Shown in pieces: positions 10,804-21,602 of a stretch of 48,926 nt of DNA. The translations under genes were made by a program, and so were the position numbers. Under the pieces are notes generated by a model that worked only from the letters and a program-made list of their open reading frames with translations, searched no databases and was not told the DNA's origin. Numbering within the stretch: position 1 is the stretch's first letter; each line of letters starts with the position of its first letter. Source of the DNA: Suillus spraguei (Eukaryota > Basidiomycota > Agaricomycetes > Boletales > Suillaceae); contig JABCPU010000480.1 of the NCBI GenBank assembly GCA_016800925.1, positions 1 through 48,926 of the forward strand. The letters run 5' to 3'.

Positions 10804-11772
10804 TGTAACGAACATATTGGCGCTGGGCTTAAAACCCCATATTTTGACACCCGTCTCACGTCTACAGGAGTTACCACTAGTCCATGGCCTTCTTACCCCT
10901 CTAGCAGTAACTGGCGGCATCCCACGCTTACCGCACACCGTACTGACTGCCGCACCACGTTCCACGAACTGATGTCCTTCCATGTCCTTGCCGTGTCCGC
11001 ATAGCTCCATTTGGTGCATAGTTGTTTCCCGTTCGTTATCACTGATTCCACGGCAAGCATTATTACATGTTGCCTCGTGCCGCAGCGCCTCGTGCTATGT
11101 TTACTTACAGTGGTTACTACACTCCAGTGCTACTGATCTCGCCTAGAGTATTCCGAGTACATACGAATTAGGATATAAGCACCACGTACCCCACACGATA
11201 GAGCACCTGATTTTACACCATTGCACATACTATAGGTCAGGATTATTGTCTAGCTCTGGATCAACCCAGTAGTGGACATAGTCTTTAAAGTTCCCTTATC
11301 GCTCGTTAATACATCACGCTTGTTCTCCGTTACCGCCAGCATACCGCTGGACTTTTGATTGTTACTTTTGACTGAACTTCTCACGCCCCGCTACTTTACC
11401 GCCAAAAGTACCACGGACTTCTTTACTGTTTCTTTGCACCGCTCGCAACCTTACCGCTACCACTGAGACCACCGCTCGACATCGCTTGCTAGATGCAACT
11501 GTTACTGACCTTATCTCGATGACGGTAGCACCACAGCGCATGACGCAAGTTCAGGCGGTATCATCGCTGACCACGGCAACTTACCGCTGACTCAGATGCT
11601 TGTTTCGCAAATAAGTTAGACTCGAACTTGACCATACTAAATAGGCATCCCCCTTTAGGGTCGAACGCTCTTGTTCTTACAAGTGAAGCAGACTAGACGG
11701 AGCGCAAGACTAACATACATACTAGTTTAGGCAGCGGTTTATCTACAGCCCAAGCTAGGTTGTATCTTTACA
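10804..11772 (+). mobile_element. Solo LTR (4-bp-TSD family, member 2), 969 bp, TSD CCGA
   Basis: Begins TGTAACGAACATATTGG and ends TATCTTTACA. CCGA sits at 10800-10803 and 11773-11776. The sequence is an inverted copy of 5976-6919. It is inserted in a region of repeated TCCATATCCGATC-type motifs within LTR X. Confidence 0.85.
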
Positions 11773-12000
11773 CCGATCTGTGTCCATATCCGATCTGAGT
11801 TCATATCTAAACTATTCCCGCACACCTGCGCATCACCCCTTTTAGAATATACCTGTGTCTCCGGCTTTTGGGTATCTCTGTGCTTCCGGCTCTTGGTGAT
11901 CTCTGCCTCCATCTTGATAAGTATTTCATACAAGCTTCATCTCTGAGTTCATAGCTTTATGTCCCACTGTACTTACTGAGCTATGCTCATCTGATCATCC

Positions 12001-12344
12001 GCTCCTCCGCTCCTCCGCTCCTCCGCTCCTCCGCTCCTCCGCTCCTCCGCTCCTCCGCTCCTCCGCTCCTCCGCTCCTCCGCTCCTCCGCTCCTCCGCTC
12101 CTCCGCTCCTCCGCTCCTCCGCTCCTCCGCTCCTCCGCTCCTCCGCTCCTCCGCTCCTCCGCTCCTCCGCTCCTCCGCTCCTCCGCTCCTCCGCTCCTCC
12201 GCTCCTCCGCTCCTCCGCTCCTCCGCTCCTCCGCTCCTCCGCTCCTCCGCTCCTCCGCTCCTCCGCTCCTCCGCTCCTCCGCTCCTCCGCTCCTCCGCTC
12301 CTCCGCTCCTCCGCTCCTCCGCTCCTCCGCTCCTCCGCTCCTCT
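12001..12344 (+). repeat. Perfect 8-bp minisatellite (GCTCCTCC)43
   Basis: The unit GCTCCTCC repeats about 43 times without a visible interruption over 344 bp, ending at TCTGAGCTCC. Because 8 is not a multiple of 3, every frame stays open with a 24-bp coding period, which produces a spurious 138-residue Glu/Arg/Ser/Gly ORF on the minus strand. The strand asymmetry is strong (pyrimidine-rich plus strand). It lies inside the family X solo LTR. Confidence 0.97.
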
Positions 12345-12553
12345 GAGCTCCAGACCTTCGGACCCCTAGTCCTCCGGATCCATCCTATCCTATCCTCTGA
12401 CATCTATAGATCATCTTTCCCGCCGGAGCTCTGCTCCTATCCTGCCCTGGACTTTGTCCAGTGGTCCATCTTTCATCCATTCTACTTGGAGCTTGTTCCA
12501 GTAGTGTTACCATTACTCCCTACCTTCCGGAAATAGTTCCGGTGCATTCCCAC

Positions 12554-13437
12554 TGTAGCGAACAAAGTCACACTGACCATGAAAGTGCCATTTTACACAA
12601 GTGTCTCATTACTGTCTACAGCAGCTGCCAAGAAAACCCCTATAGCGAGCATTACCCCTTTTTGCTTCGCCGGTACCGTTTTCACTCTGTGGATCCTTGC
12701 CCTTTACCGAATCTCGCTACCGATGTCCTCCTGTCCATTCCATTTCCGTCTAAGATCCATTGGTGTGTAGCATATTCGTTTCCGCTGTTACTAAAGCTAC
12801 GGCAAGACTTACCTTACCTTCCGTGACACTGCTTGCTTGCTGTGTGCTTCTTAGCTAAATATCTCTATCTTGCTACCATTCTCGCTATGTATTCCGGCCA
12901 TTCACGGTACATGTTAAAAAGGACTCTTCGCACATTCTGGTACTTTTACTTTTCCCTCTATGGTACACACGGTACTTAGGAATTGTCACCACTACTGTCT
13001 CTAATGGAATAAAGTCTTTCGCCGAAGTCACTGTCTCTTAAGAATTGTTTTACTGCCGCACACACCACCGCTCTTTACTGCTTTCCCGCGCTTCACCGCT
13101 TGTTTTACCGCCAGTTTCCCACGCCTTACCGCAGTTTTACCGCACGCACTACCGCAGTTTTACCACTTTCACTACTGCTTGTCTACCGCTTTCCTGCGCT
13201 TACCGCTAGTATTACCGCTAGTTTCCCACGGACCGGAGGTCACCACTAGCATCTCGCTACCTCCGACGGCAGTCTTGCACCACAGGTTGGGCATTATTAG
13301 ACTATACTAACTTAGCATTCCCTTTAGGGTCAAACGTTCTTGCCTTTGCAAGTGAAGCAGACTAGGTAGAGCGCAAGACTCGCATACTAGTTTAGGCCGT
13401 GGTTTATCTACAGCCCAGGCTAGATTTTATCTTTACA
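12554..13437 (+). mobile_element. Solo LTR (4-bp-TSD family, member 3), 884 bp
   Basis: Begins TGTAGCGAACAAAGTC and ends TTATCTTTACA. The last ~125 bp (13315-13437) closely match the end of 10804-11772, including the block GTGAAGCAGACTAG. Flanks are CCAC (12550-12553) and CCGC (13438-13441), a 4-bp duplication with one difference. The central part, rich in TACCGC motifs, is more diverged than members 1 and 2, so this copy is probably older. Confidence 0.7.
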
Positions 13438-13682
13438 CCGCGCTCATCCAGAAGTCCATCGGAGCTCTGTCGAGCTATCCTGCCTTAGAATTTGTCCGGA
13501 CCCTCCATCCGGACTTCACCAGAACTCTCCCTTGGACTTCATCCGAAATTAAGGGCACATACTCCGGTAAGGGGCACAGCACATGAGCTGAGGCCAAGCC
13601 CCTTTGACTTTACAACCCTCCGGTACAACCCCATGTAAGACCAGGACTTCTTACTATTCTCCGGTTTTGCATGGTCGTAACA

Positions 13683-14126
13683 TTAGAGTACTGAACTGGT
13701 CTATAGTAAGAAGCCTACCACCAATAATGAATCCATGCAGCTGTATTGTAAGTTACTGTTCCTCTGTCCAGTCATAGCGCAGACAGCATGGTCGATTATT
13801 TGATTTGTAAATGCAACAATCTTCCAATAGACGCATCTGATGAAGGCATCTACAAAATGTGCTCCAGCTATTGACGTGTCATACCGCTCTCCATGGTGAG
13901 GAGACACCCAATAAAACCACCCACCTCACAATTGGACTCCAATCTTCTGGTTTCAAGAGTGTTATTGGCACATTGTGGGCAGACAATGATGCTCACAAAT
14001 ATGTTGTTGAAGCTTTCTATGAGAAAATATTGGGGATTCGGAGACCTGATGATGGACCATCTCATAGACTGCAGCCTGGGTGCTAAACGAAAGGTCCCAC
14101 CTGAGCAGAGATCCATATCAGTGTAG
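13683..14126 (+). pseudogene. CHAT-domain fragment of the TPR-CHAT protein
   Basis: Two overlapping frames together read as the C-terminal half of a CHAT (caspase-like, HetF-associated) protease domain. The segment HLTIGLQSSGFKSVIGTLWA at 13941-14000 is the characteristic beta strand and WA turn, followed by DDAH-like DNDAHKYVVEAFYEKIL. After a frame change near 14050 the terminal KVPPEQRSISV motif precedes TAG at 14124. The part at 13740-13860 is eroded. Together with the TPR fragment at 10396-10617 it forms one gene split by the family X LTR. In filamentous fungi such proteins are proposed non-self-recognition or cell-death factors; here the copy is dead. Confidence 0.68.
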
Positions 14127-14384
14127 TGCCTGTTGTATTGCTTTTGTCAAGGAAGAAAATTTAAAACCAATGATGTCTAAACACTGGGTGTATGCTACAC
14201 TGGCACTGGCACCTTAGAGAACAATAGGCCAACACTGCGTCCTGCCTGTATTGCTACCACAACTTTGTGAAATAGGACGTATATACAAAATCCTTTCACA
14301 AAATCCAAATCATATGACTTGTCATATGTATCAGATAGCAACAAAAAACAGGTATTAGGACACTTGCGAAACATTTATTGATAG
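14127..14384. other. Intergenic gap, nothing recognised
   Basis: AT-rich spacer between the end of the CHAT fragment and the convergent end of P2. No open frame or repeat of note. Confidence 0.4.
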
Positions 14385-15310
14385 TCAACGGTCACAATAG
14401 TTTATATACCCTTTGTATGCATCATCCGCATCCTGTAGAAGAGTCGTCAAAAGTAACTGTTCAGTGGCATTGAACCCTGACATGTCAACATTTTCGGGTT
14501 AAAAATACTTGCTTCACCCTCTTCTTGCTGGACCTGAGTCATCACTTGCTCCCTCCACTTCTGCCACACCAGTGTCTCGTTGGGCAAAAACTCCAACAAA
14601 AATTTCATCAGCTCAATACCCTTGAGAGGCCTAGGTAAATTTTCACAAAGAACAAAGCATGTGAATGCAGTCATGCTGGTTCGAGTGCAAGCTTTGAAAC
14701 TGAGCATGGCTGCCTGACGAAGTTTGATAGTGTCACAAAACAGTTTCTGCTGTAGTTTTTCCTTGTCCAGGGATGTGAGGAAAGAGTTGTACCCCCAGGA
14801 TGCGACCACTGAAGTCAGACACATGACCTGACCAAACAGTGATCCCTGTGGGATGAGGAGGAGCTGCAGCAGAAACTGAAGCTCGAGGAGTAGTGAGCAC
14901 AGGCCGATAACTGTATACTCTCATGCTCCTTTCAGCTTCAGTGAAAACTTCCCCTTTGTGATTGCATTCATGTCCTTTTCCTCTCCCTTCAGGATGACAA
15001 CGCCATTATGCATCAAGAGAATCCCATCTCCTGGAGGGGAACCATCCGCTGGTTTCATGACTGTTTCGATGCCAAGGGCTCCAGAGCCAATGACGAAACA
15101 TGTAACACCACTGGAGATAATCCTGAGGAGGATCATCACAAAGCAGTACCAATAATCAGCATACAAGGCGCAAAGAATGCATGTGCTGAAGCTGACTAGG
15201 ATAGGGAAACTGGCAAAGATGGTGTGGTGAATGCTCATGGTCTGCAAAGGAAGGTCTTTATATTTGATTTCGGGGACAGCAACAATAAAGATGCCTGCCT
15301 CTAAAAACAC
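14385..15310 (-). pseudogene. Membrane-protein family copy 2 (P2), 5'-truncated
   Basis: Minus-strand copy of the family seen at 5.9, 19.6 and 21.6 kb. It retains the first hydrophobic pair (CILCALYADY...MILLRIISSG), the motif PPGDGILLMHNGVVILKGEE with NAITKGKF, then after an in-frame TGA at 14921-14923 (CGA to TGA fits the neighbours) the second hydrophobic pair and a C-terminal NETLVWQKWREQV region. A frame change near a T-run at about 14500 is needed to reach the conserved end (LLLTTLLQDADDAYKGY, stop at 14385). The N-terminal YNSP/GKKFG domain is missing; upstream sequence is a transposase relic that abuts it at about 15310. Confidence 0.7.
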
Positions 15311-16530
15311 AAGAGCCTGCTAGAGCATGACAGTGACCTTATTTTCGCATTGTCCATTACAAGGACATTGAGGGGACCAGGATAGCCTGAACACTTTGGG
15401 AGCTGACAAAGTTTTTTTGGTACATCGACAGTACATTCATTCACAACAATGTTCTCCAGCCACTCTAGGAACAACTCCTGGGTCATAGAACCTTCAACAA
15501 CAGCTGCAGCAACAATGCCATTCAGTGTGAGAAGGGCTTCTGTGGATGTCTGCCATCCACGCACAAACACCTGCTTTTTCTCTGCACATGTACCTGTCCT
15601 TGATCATCCATAGTGTCTACCAGGTGTTCACTCATCTTTCAAGGTCTTGTCAATAAATCCTAACTCTGATGGATCATACTGAGCCATGTGTCTGATGAAT
15701 GCAGCACAGAGAGTCTTGTTTCATTCTTTGGCAATGCGCTTGAGTGTCTTATAGCTCACATCAGCACGTTTGAGCTCATGGAAGATTTGTTACAGTTGTA
15801 CGTGCCCCTATTCATTCTCTCTTTGTTTCCTTACTTGTATATCATGCCACATGACTCTGACTCATATGCTCAATGCATCTGTACTATAGTTGCCTTCCTT
15901 ATTTGGATACACACTTACTTTCCCACGCCTCTCTTGGTCCGTGCGCACATATTGGTCTATTTAAGCACGTTGTACTTATAGTAGATTCTTTACTTTAATC
16001 TTACTGGGTTTTACCTGGAACTTCCTTCGCTTAGGTCTCCAACCTAAGTCATCTTGAATTGTCTCTAAGTCTAAGCACTCCTTAGCCTTAGTCTCTATTC
16101 TTGCAGAACCTCTTAGACTTGTCTTTGAGGCAGAACCCTTGATTGTACTCGGAACGCGTTACTTGTACTTTCACCTTGTCCTCTTCTGGACATTGTAGAA
16201 CTTCCCAGCAGACTGACTGTGTCTTTTCACTGTCGCTGGTGACGCCATCCCAGTTCATAACAAGATTGTTGTGAGATGGACAGATATGAATTGGTTTGTT
16301 GCGAGGAGGTGCATGAGCTTGTCCAAAAAATAGTCAGGATTCTGCCTTACAAGATGAAGCAGGCAGTCAATATCTTCACAATCAAGAGCATGCAGATGAC
16401 CATGCATTGCTGTGCTAGGCTGATGGTTGACAACATCACCGGTTTTGCACCAGAGCCTCCAAATCTGAAACCAAGTGCATTCAGAAAATCCACAGGAGTC
16501 TAGGATATCGCGAAGGCTCAGAAGGTTCAT
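15311..16530 (-). pseudogene. Tc1/IS630-type transposase relic, split by a solo LTR
   Basis: On the minus strand, 16530-16263 encodes the helix-turn-helix part (LRDILDSCGFSECTWFQIWR) and a linker (LLHLVRQNPDYFLDKLMHLL). After the LTR, 15787-15320 continues the same protein: HELKRADVSYKTLKRIAKE, AAFIRHMAQYDPSELGFIDK (first catalytic Asp region) and PGPLNVLVMDNAKI (second catalytic Asp). The third acidic residue and the usual NPIE motif are absent because the copy is truncated at the P2 junction. Several in-frame stops are visible (for example after RIAKE and in the linker near 15600). A dead Tc1/mariner-superfamily element unrelated in detail to the one at 25.7 kb. Confidence 0.75.
15788..16262 (+). 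mobile_element. Solo LTR of the chromovirus, 475 bp, TSD AGATT
   Basis: Starts TGTTACAGTTGTACG and ends CCCAGTTCATAACA, with AGATT at 15783-15787 and 16263-16267. The sequence matches the LTRs of E1/E2. It is especially close to 48144-48618, including the U3-like half, which suggests a recently active subfamily. It interrupts the transposase relic; removal of LTR plus one AGATT rejoins the frame. Confidence 0.93.
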
Positions 16531-17140
16531 AAGGGTAGTACAAGGCTACACAAGCTAAATTTCACCAAGTCCAACATTTCCTAATTGAATGAAAATTTCA
16601 CACCAAGTACTACAATCCTTTATGTAAATTGTATCCCAAAATAATGGCAACAGTCACAGGAGGCTCACCCTAAGCAAGAGCATATTTTAGGATGCTATGA
16701 ATTATAGGCGACAGTGCCAATGGAAGAATATGATGTTACCAGGTGCTTGTCTCTATTGCATACTGATGGGTGCATCACATCAGAATTAGCTGCATTATTA
16801 AAGACAAAGGCATCCCTCAGGCTCTCGGTGCTGAGAGCCTGCAGGCCTTGAAATTTGACCAAGAACCAATCAGTGCACAAACCCCTTGCAGCTGCTCAGG
16901 AATACACAAAGAAACAACCAACAGAGGCTGAGTTTGAAGTTTGTGAGTCAGTTCATAGATTTCCAAGGTGGTGTAACACCAGGGAAGCTTCACTGGCTAT
17001 GCAATCTACTGCAATCAAGGTAGTGAGAGGACTCAGAGGAGGGGATTTATGCAGAGCACAATATAATTAGTGTTTTGAACATGTCCGAAGGCATGACTCA
17101 CCATGGAGTAAATATCAATGTTGCAACAACAATTTGAACA
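16531..17140. other. Unassigned region
   Basis: Short ORFs (16695-16880 minus, 16855-17070 plus) show no motif I recognise. This stretch may hold the remaining terminus of the transposon at 15.3-16.5 kb, but no clear TIR was found by eye. Confidence 0.35.
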
Positions 17141-17890
17141 GGGGCTAAGACCAGTTAAGATGGACCTCTAAGTAAACCATCCAGGAGTGGATGTCAAGGT
17201 GTGTTCCAATAACAAAAATGCTGTCATCAGCAGGTTTCGAACCTACACAGGAAAGAGAAACAGATTTTGATTCTGTTGTGGTAACCATCAGGCTAAGATT
17301 GGTTACAATGAACTGTCAAAGAAACCATCACAGGTGAATATCAAGGTGTGTTCCGATAAAAAAAACCTTGTCGTCGGCAGGTTTTCAACCTGCACAGCCC
17401 AAGAGAAACAGATTTTGACTCTGTTGTGGCAACCACGAGGCTAACACCAGCTATGGTGAACTTTCAAAGAAACCATCCACAAGTGAACATCAAAGTGTGT
17501 TCTGATAGAAAAAACCTCGTCATCAGCAGGTTTGAACCCGCACCATCCAAGATAAACAGATTTCGATTCTGTTGTGGCAACCGCCTAGCTAAGACCAGTC
17601 ACAATGAACATCTAAAGAAGCCATCCATGAGCAAATGTCAAGGTGTGTTTCGATAGAAAAAACCCTTGTCATCAGCAGGTTTCAAACCTGCACAGTCCAA
17701 GAGAAACAGATTTTGATTCTGTTGTGACAACCACCTGACTAAGACCAGTTGTGGTGAACTTCTAAAGAAACCATCCATGAATGAATGTCAAAGTGCATTC
17801 TGATACAAAAAAACTGGAGTTCAGCAGGTTTCGAACCTGCGTAGTCCAAGAGAGACATTCTGTTGTGGTAACCACACTAGCCTGGTTAAA
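17141..17890 (-). repeat. Tandem array of five tRNA-Leu-like units, ~148 bp period
   Basis: On the minus strand each unit carries an A-box-like segment, an anticodon arm ACAGA-ATCAAAA-TCTGT (loop centre CAA, Leu; CGA in the unit near 17560), a long class-II-type variable arm (TTCTCTTGGACTGT), a T arm GCAGG-TTCGAAA-CCTGC acting as B box, and a run of 5-8 T shortly after, as for RNA polymerase III termination. Anticodon arms recur at about 17261, 17409, 17557 and 17707, a 148-150 bp period; a shortened unit lies at about 17820-17885 and a partial one at the left edge. Acceptor stems do not pair well, so these are tRNA-derived (SINE-like or decayed tRNA cluster) rather than certified tRNA genes. 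Confidence 0.75.
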
Positions 17891-17899
17891 GTCTTTAAC

Positions 17900-18760
17900 T
17901 CTCCCACTTGACGACTCATCCTAGGTTGAAAACCTATGGAGCCCCTGATTGACACTGCCCAAAAAGATGACATGGACAGTAAAGTTCGAGTCTGAACGTC
18001 TACAAGACAATAGAATTGCCCCGACGAGGGACGAAGACTGAGATAATTCTAATTCACCATCATTAGCAGCAAGTTCAACGTGATTGACATTACCACTAAG
18101 TATACAAGGAGTTTCTGGAAACACAGATGGAAATGAGCGGATACTAGAAAACGAGGACAGTGAAACACTGTCACTACCTTGAAGGCCAGACATGGAGGAT
18201 TGGACGGGTGTCTCATCTTCCCACAAAACGGTGGTCACGCAGCAATGGAGTTCATCCCAAACATAACATCGAGACCTCACGCGACCTCGAACTCGATATC
18301 GGTAGTGGGAGCACGGCAATAAATCACTGAGGCCATGGGGATTTCAGCGAAACGCGAACTTGGGCCCAAATGGCTGAGCGAACAAGCAATCGAAGAAGAT
18401 GAGAGAAGAATACCATTCAAGGACAAGAGCAACAGACGCAGGAAGACAATCGATTTGGATGATGTCCCATAAAACACAATATAACCCACTCCCTTATGGT
18501 AGCGGGAATAAATCTACATGACACATTAGGGTCGCACAGGGTGTTCTGAAACCAATGCAAGCACTTACCTTACTAGTAAGGTTCTGAGAAGTGGAAGCCT
18601 TGGAAGCAGAGCACGGTTGTCTGACTTTCCATAGAGCAACAGTCTTCGTACAAATCTCTGCTCTCTTCTGCACACAACGGGGGCAACAAGGGTCAGTACA
18701 GATGCGGACAGAGTTTGCAAGCCGTCGTGATAATATTGATCGTCGTAATGAGACCATACA
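17900..18760 (-). pseudogene. Unidentified gene remnant shared with the hAT-like element
   Basis: The minus strand has open, protein-like stretches (18757-18494, 18489-18277, 18319-17921) separated by plausible GT-AG boundaries, such as the GTAAGTGCTTGCATTGG donor region near 18575. Peptides include CCPRCVQKRAEICTKT and MASVIYCRAPTTDIEFEV. I do not recognise the protein. About 345 bp (18295-18640) recur at about 4465-4800 inside the hAT-like element, whereas 17900-18290 do not. This may be the donor locus of the captured fragment or another mobile copy. Confidence 0.4.
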
Positions 18761-19584
18761 GGATTGTCATGCTGTCTCAAAGCCATATGGGATGCGGCAG
18801 AAGGAGAAAAGACAGTGGGAATATACTTAAGGCTAGATAGACCGGTCGAAATGTTTGTTAAGAATTATACCAACTGTCGATAGTAGGAATGCGCGCAGGA
18901 CCAGATGTCAACTCCACGGTGACCCCATTATGATTGAAAACAAAATGCAGCACAATGCAGTCATGCAGAAAAGACGATAGCACGGAGAAATCTCGACTCT
19001 TCGTTAACATAAATAACAGTGAGAATATCAGTGAAGGGTCCAATGACTTGATAGCAATTGAAGGCACAGTCGACGACTGAGATCAACATACGCAGTGAGA
19101 AACACAACACTGACTACTGTCATAGCGGGAATGAAGAACTGCGCAGCCTGAGTGAGTCACATATCCTGGAGGGTAAGGGCTGTTCAGTGAGCTCAGGGAT
19201 AGATTCATTCGCCACTAATGTTGTGATAGTAATGCTCGCCAGCAGCTGCGGATCTACCTCAGTGAGCACGGCGCGCAGAGTTGCCGCTGACTGGCGTAAT
19301 TCATGTGTATACCGATAAAAATTGGTCGGACTTCAAAATAAGTTGCGGCATATCGGCAAATCGAACCGAAACCTATCGTCCACCATACAGATGGGGCTCC
19401 AAGCCAGCCCTTGATAATCTTGCGCGGCCCCTTTGATATAAATGTTAGTGAGTGGCTGATTTGAATTGTTCGATTCTGATGTAGATCAAATGCATAGTTG
19501 ATTATAGTCGTATGGTGTAAGTCAATATAGGCCATAGGTAAAAGTTACTGCTGAACACTATAAGTCCGAGTCATTTCCATTATT
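18761..19584. other. Unassigned region
   Basis: No convincing gene. Small ORFs on both strands (18858-19067, 19058-19318, 19254-19535) lack motifs. No repeats were matched elsewhere in the window. Confidence 0.35.
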
Positions 19585-21267
19585 TCATTTATTCTTCTGC
19601 TGCTCTTTAATGGCCAGATTGTACGCAGTTTGAGCGTCTTCCAGAAGCTCACCGAGAAGTTCACTGTCAGCTGGCCCGAGCTGCCTTCTTTCCTCCTCAT
19701 TCATCTGGAATAAACCGCAGCCAGTGCTTTGGCTGCCATTCAAGTTGCGACTTCTCATTACCTCCAGGACCCTTTTTCTCCATGTTATCCATACGGGAGT
19801 ATTATTCGGAATGAATTTGCGGATTATATCTTCTGGTTTGAAACCTAGTTTCTCCCATTCCGATCCCGATTCCGCACAAGCACCAGGAGGCTAGAGCATT
19901 AGACATGCGAATACGGCGGCGGTTTTTCTCGTGCCAAGGCTGTACGTCTTTATATGTTGTTCATCTAGATTGAGTATTCTCAGGAGTAATTCTTGCTAGA
20001 TATTCTCTTTGTCGATTGAAGACAAGTACAAGTTATACGCCCACGAAGCCGCGAAAGAGGACAGGAACATGATTTGACCAAAGAGTGTGCCCTGGGGGAT
20101 CAAGAGCAGTTGACCGAGGAGTTGTATGATGAGTAGGAACGAACACCATCCAATAGCGGCATATTCGTCTTTCATGGGTATGGCCTCCTGGTTTAGACCA
20201 CGGTCCGAAGGATTGTTTTCAACACCGGTTCCTAGATCCTTTTTATGGTTCGAGTTGGCCGACTCCGTCCCGTCGCTAGGAACGAAATGTTTTCTTTTTT
20301 CCTTCCTACTACTCTTCCACCTAATCCAGGGCTGATAATTTAGAGTAAACTTGCCTCTCGTGATGGTAGCAACGTTTTCCTCTTTCCCCAGTAGGAGGAC
20401 GATATCATCGCCGTCCATCAGCATTCCGTCCCCGGGCGGGGCCGTAGGTGCTGGCTTCACGCCTTGTAGCTCTAAACTTGCGGACCCTATGACGAAGGAG
20501 GACATGCATGCCGCTTGAGATGATGCCCAGAAGGATCATTGAACAAAGGAACCAGTCGTACGTCCATCCGCAAAGCGCACATGTGGTGAAACTGACGGCT
20601 ATTGTTAGAACTGCAGCGAACATGCGAAGCTTGCTGTCACAGTGAGGTAGGATCTCACGAACTGGCTCCTTTTCGTGCTTCTTCTTACATGTATCCCCTT
20701 CCTTTGTGTGCGTCTCTTTAGGTGGTCCCCCTTCACCTGCAAGGATGTTTTTCATCCGCCCATCTGCCTCTTTCGGCGTCTCCTCTTGTTTAAAAATTGG
20801 CTGCGTCTCGATAATGGTCACTTCACACCTTTTCGAGACTCTTCCTGGAACCTCGTATCCTTGCTCCTCCTTGCTCATCTGCATTATCAAATATGCAAGG
20901 TGGCCGGTGTGCTCCAGGACGGATCCAGATCTAGAGGCGACATATTTTGGGCCCCGCTTGCCATCGAGCTCGAAGAATTTTGGGGGTCTTCATTGGGCCC
21001 AGGAAAAAGCCCGTCCCACCAACGGGAATTTGCGAGCATTCCAAACTTCTTGCCGACATTCCAGCTGCCCGGGGAGTTGTACCATCCTATCCATTTTCTG
21101 TATCTGTAAAGATGAATGGTTTGCATTGCAGATATGGCTTCTTCGCCCCCGAAGAACCCTGCGACGCCGGATACGTCAAGGTCAAAATGACCTGCATTGA
21201 TGTCAACGGGATGATTGTGGGGCATTGTAAGTGTGTTGCAGCTTGCTCCACAGAATGCGGTCCACAA
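19585..21267 (-). pseudogene. Membrane-protein family copy 3 (P3), nearly full length, broken
   Basis: The most complete family member. From the 5' end (Met near 21222): HPVDINAGHFDLDVSG, GFFGGEEAISAMQTIHLYRY, YNSPGSWNVGKKFG, WWDGLFPGPNED, a Glu/Lys-rich linker, hydrophobic pair 1 (MFAAVLTIAVSFTTCALCGW), PPGDGMLMDGDDIVLL, TITRGKF, hydrophobic pair 2 (CSFLLIIQLLGQLLLIPQG), and a C-terminal NNTPVWITWRKRVLEVM region ending at TGA 19585-19587. Lesions: small indels near 20990 and 20907, a 4-bp tandem duplication CATGCATG at 20503-20510, and two TAG codons at 19996 and 19891 where copy 1 has CAG. No repeat array is present in the linker, unlike P1. Function unknown; probably an integral membrane protein. 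Confidence 0.75.
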
Positions 21268-21602
21268 CTGCTTTTTTCAATAGCGCACCCGATGGGAAGC
21301 ATGGACGCAACATGCTAAGAAGCGCATGAGCTCTAGGCGCTATGAGTTCTAGGTGCCATGCTATCCAGTACGTGTTATCCTCGTGGAATGCCCTCTATCC
21401 GGGAAATTTGTGCTAATCTCGCAGTGATTCACCGATCTATCGGTCCCCATTTCATAAGTAGTTCATGCGCTGTTAGCGACCTTTGCCGGTATGCGCGCGA
21501 TCTCACCCATAGTTCATCAACTTCACGATCTGGGCGCATCGGGTTACAACATGCGACTTGGGTTCGATGACTTCTGGGCATGTGGTAAGTACATTACAAG
21601 TA

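Larger units (their letters stand above)
10618..13682 (+). mobile_element. Solo LTR of family X with nested insertions; TSD TTAGA
   Basis: The element starts TGTCATATACCGTAC and ends GGTCGTAACA. TTAGA lies directly outside both ends (10613-10617, 13683-13687). The start and end match the 769-bp LTR at 40643-41411, including a shared GGGGCACAG...GAACTGAGGCCAA-type block near the 3' end. Its interior is expanded by two solo LTRs of another family (10804-11772, 12554-13437) and an 8-bp minisatellite (12001-12344). Orientation is assigned by matching 40643-41411. Confidence 0.8.

Noticed and set aside
11987..12403. 138-codon minus-strand ORF of Glu/Arg/Ser/Gly repeats
   Set aside because: Pure translation of the 8-bp minisatellite; open in every frame because 8 is prime to 3 and the unit has no stop.
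15688..15981. 97-codon plus ORF, with an almost identical tail in a minus ORF at 48425-48760
   Set aside because: Both lie in LTR U3 sequence; the similarity is between LTRs, not a protein family.
17141..17890. CRISPR-like reading of the regular repeats
   Set aside because: Units are 148 bp, diverged, tRNA-like and without spacers; the genome is eukaryotic.
17141..17890. Functional tRNA-Leu gene cluster
   Set aside because: Acceptor stems do not pair (for example CTGGTCT against TGATGAC) and one anticodon loop is altered; called tRNA-like only.
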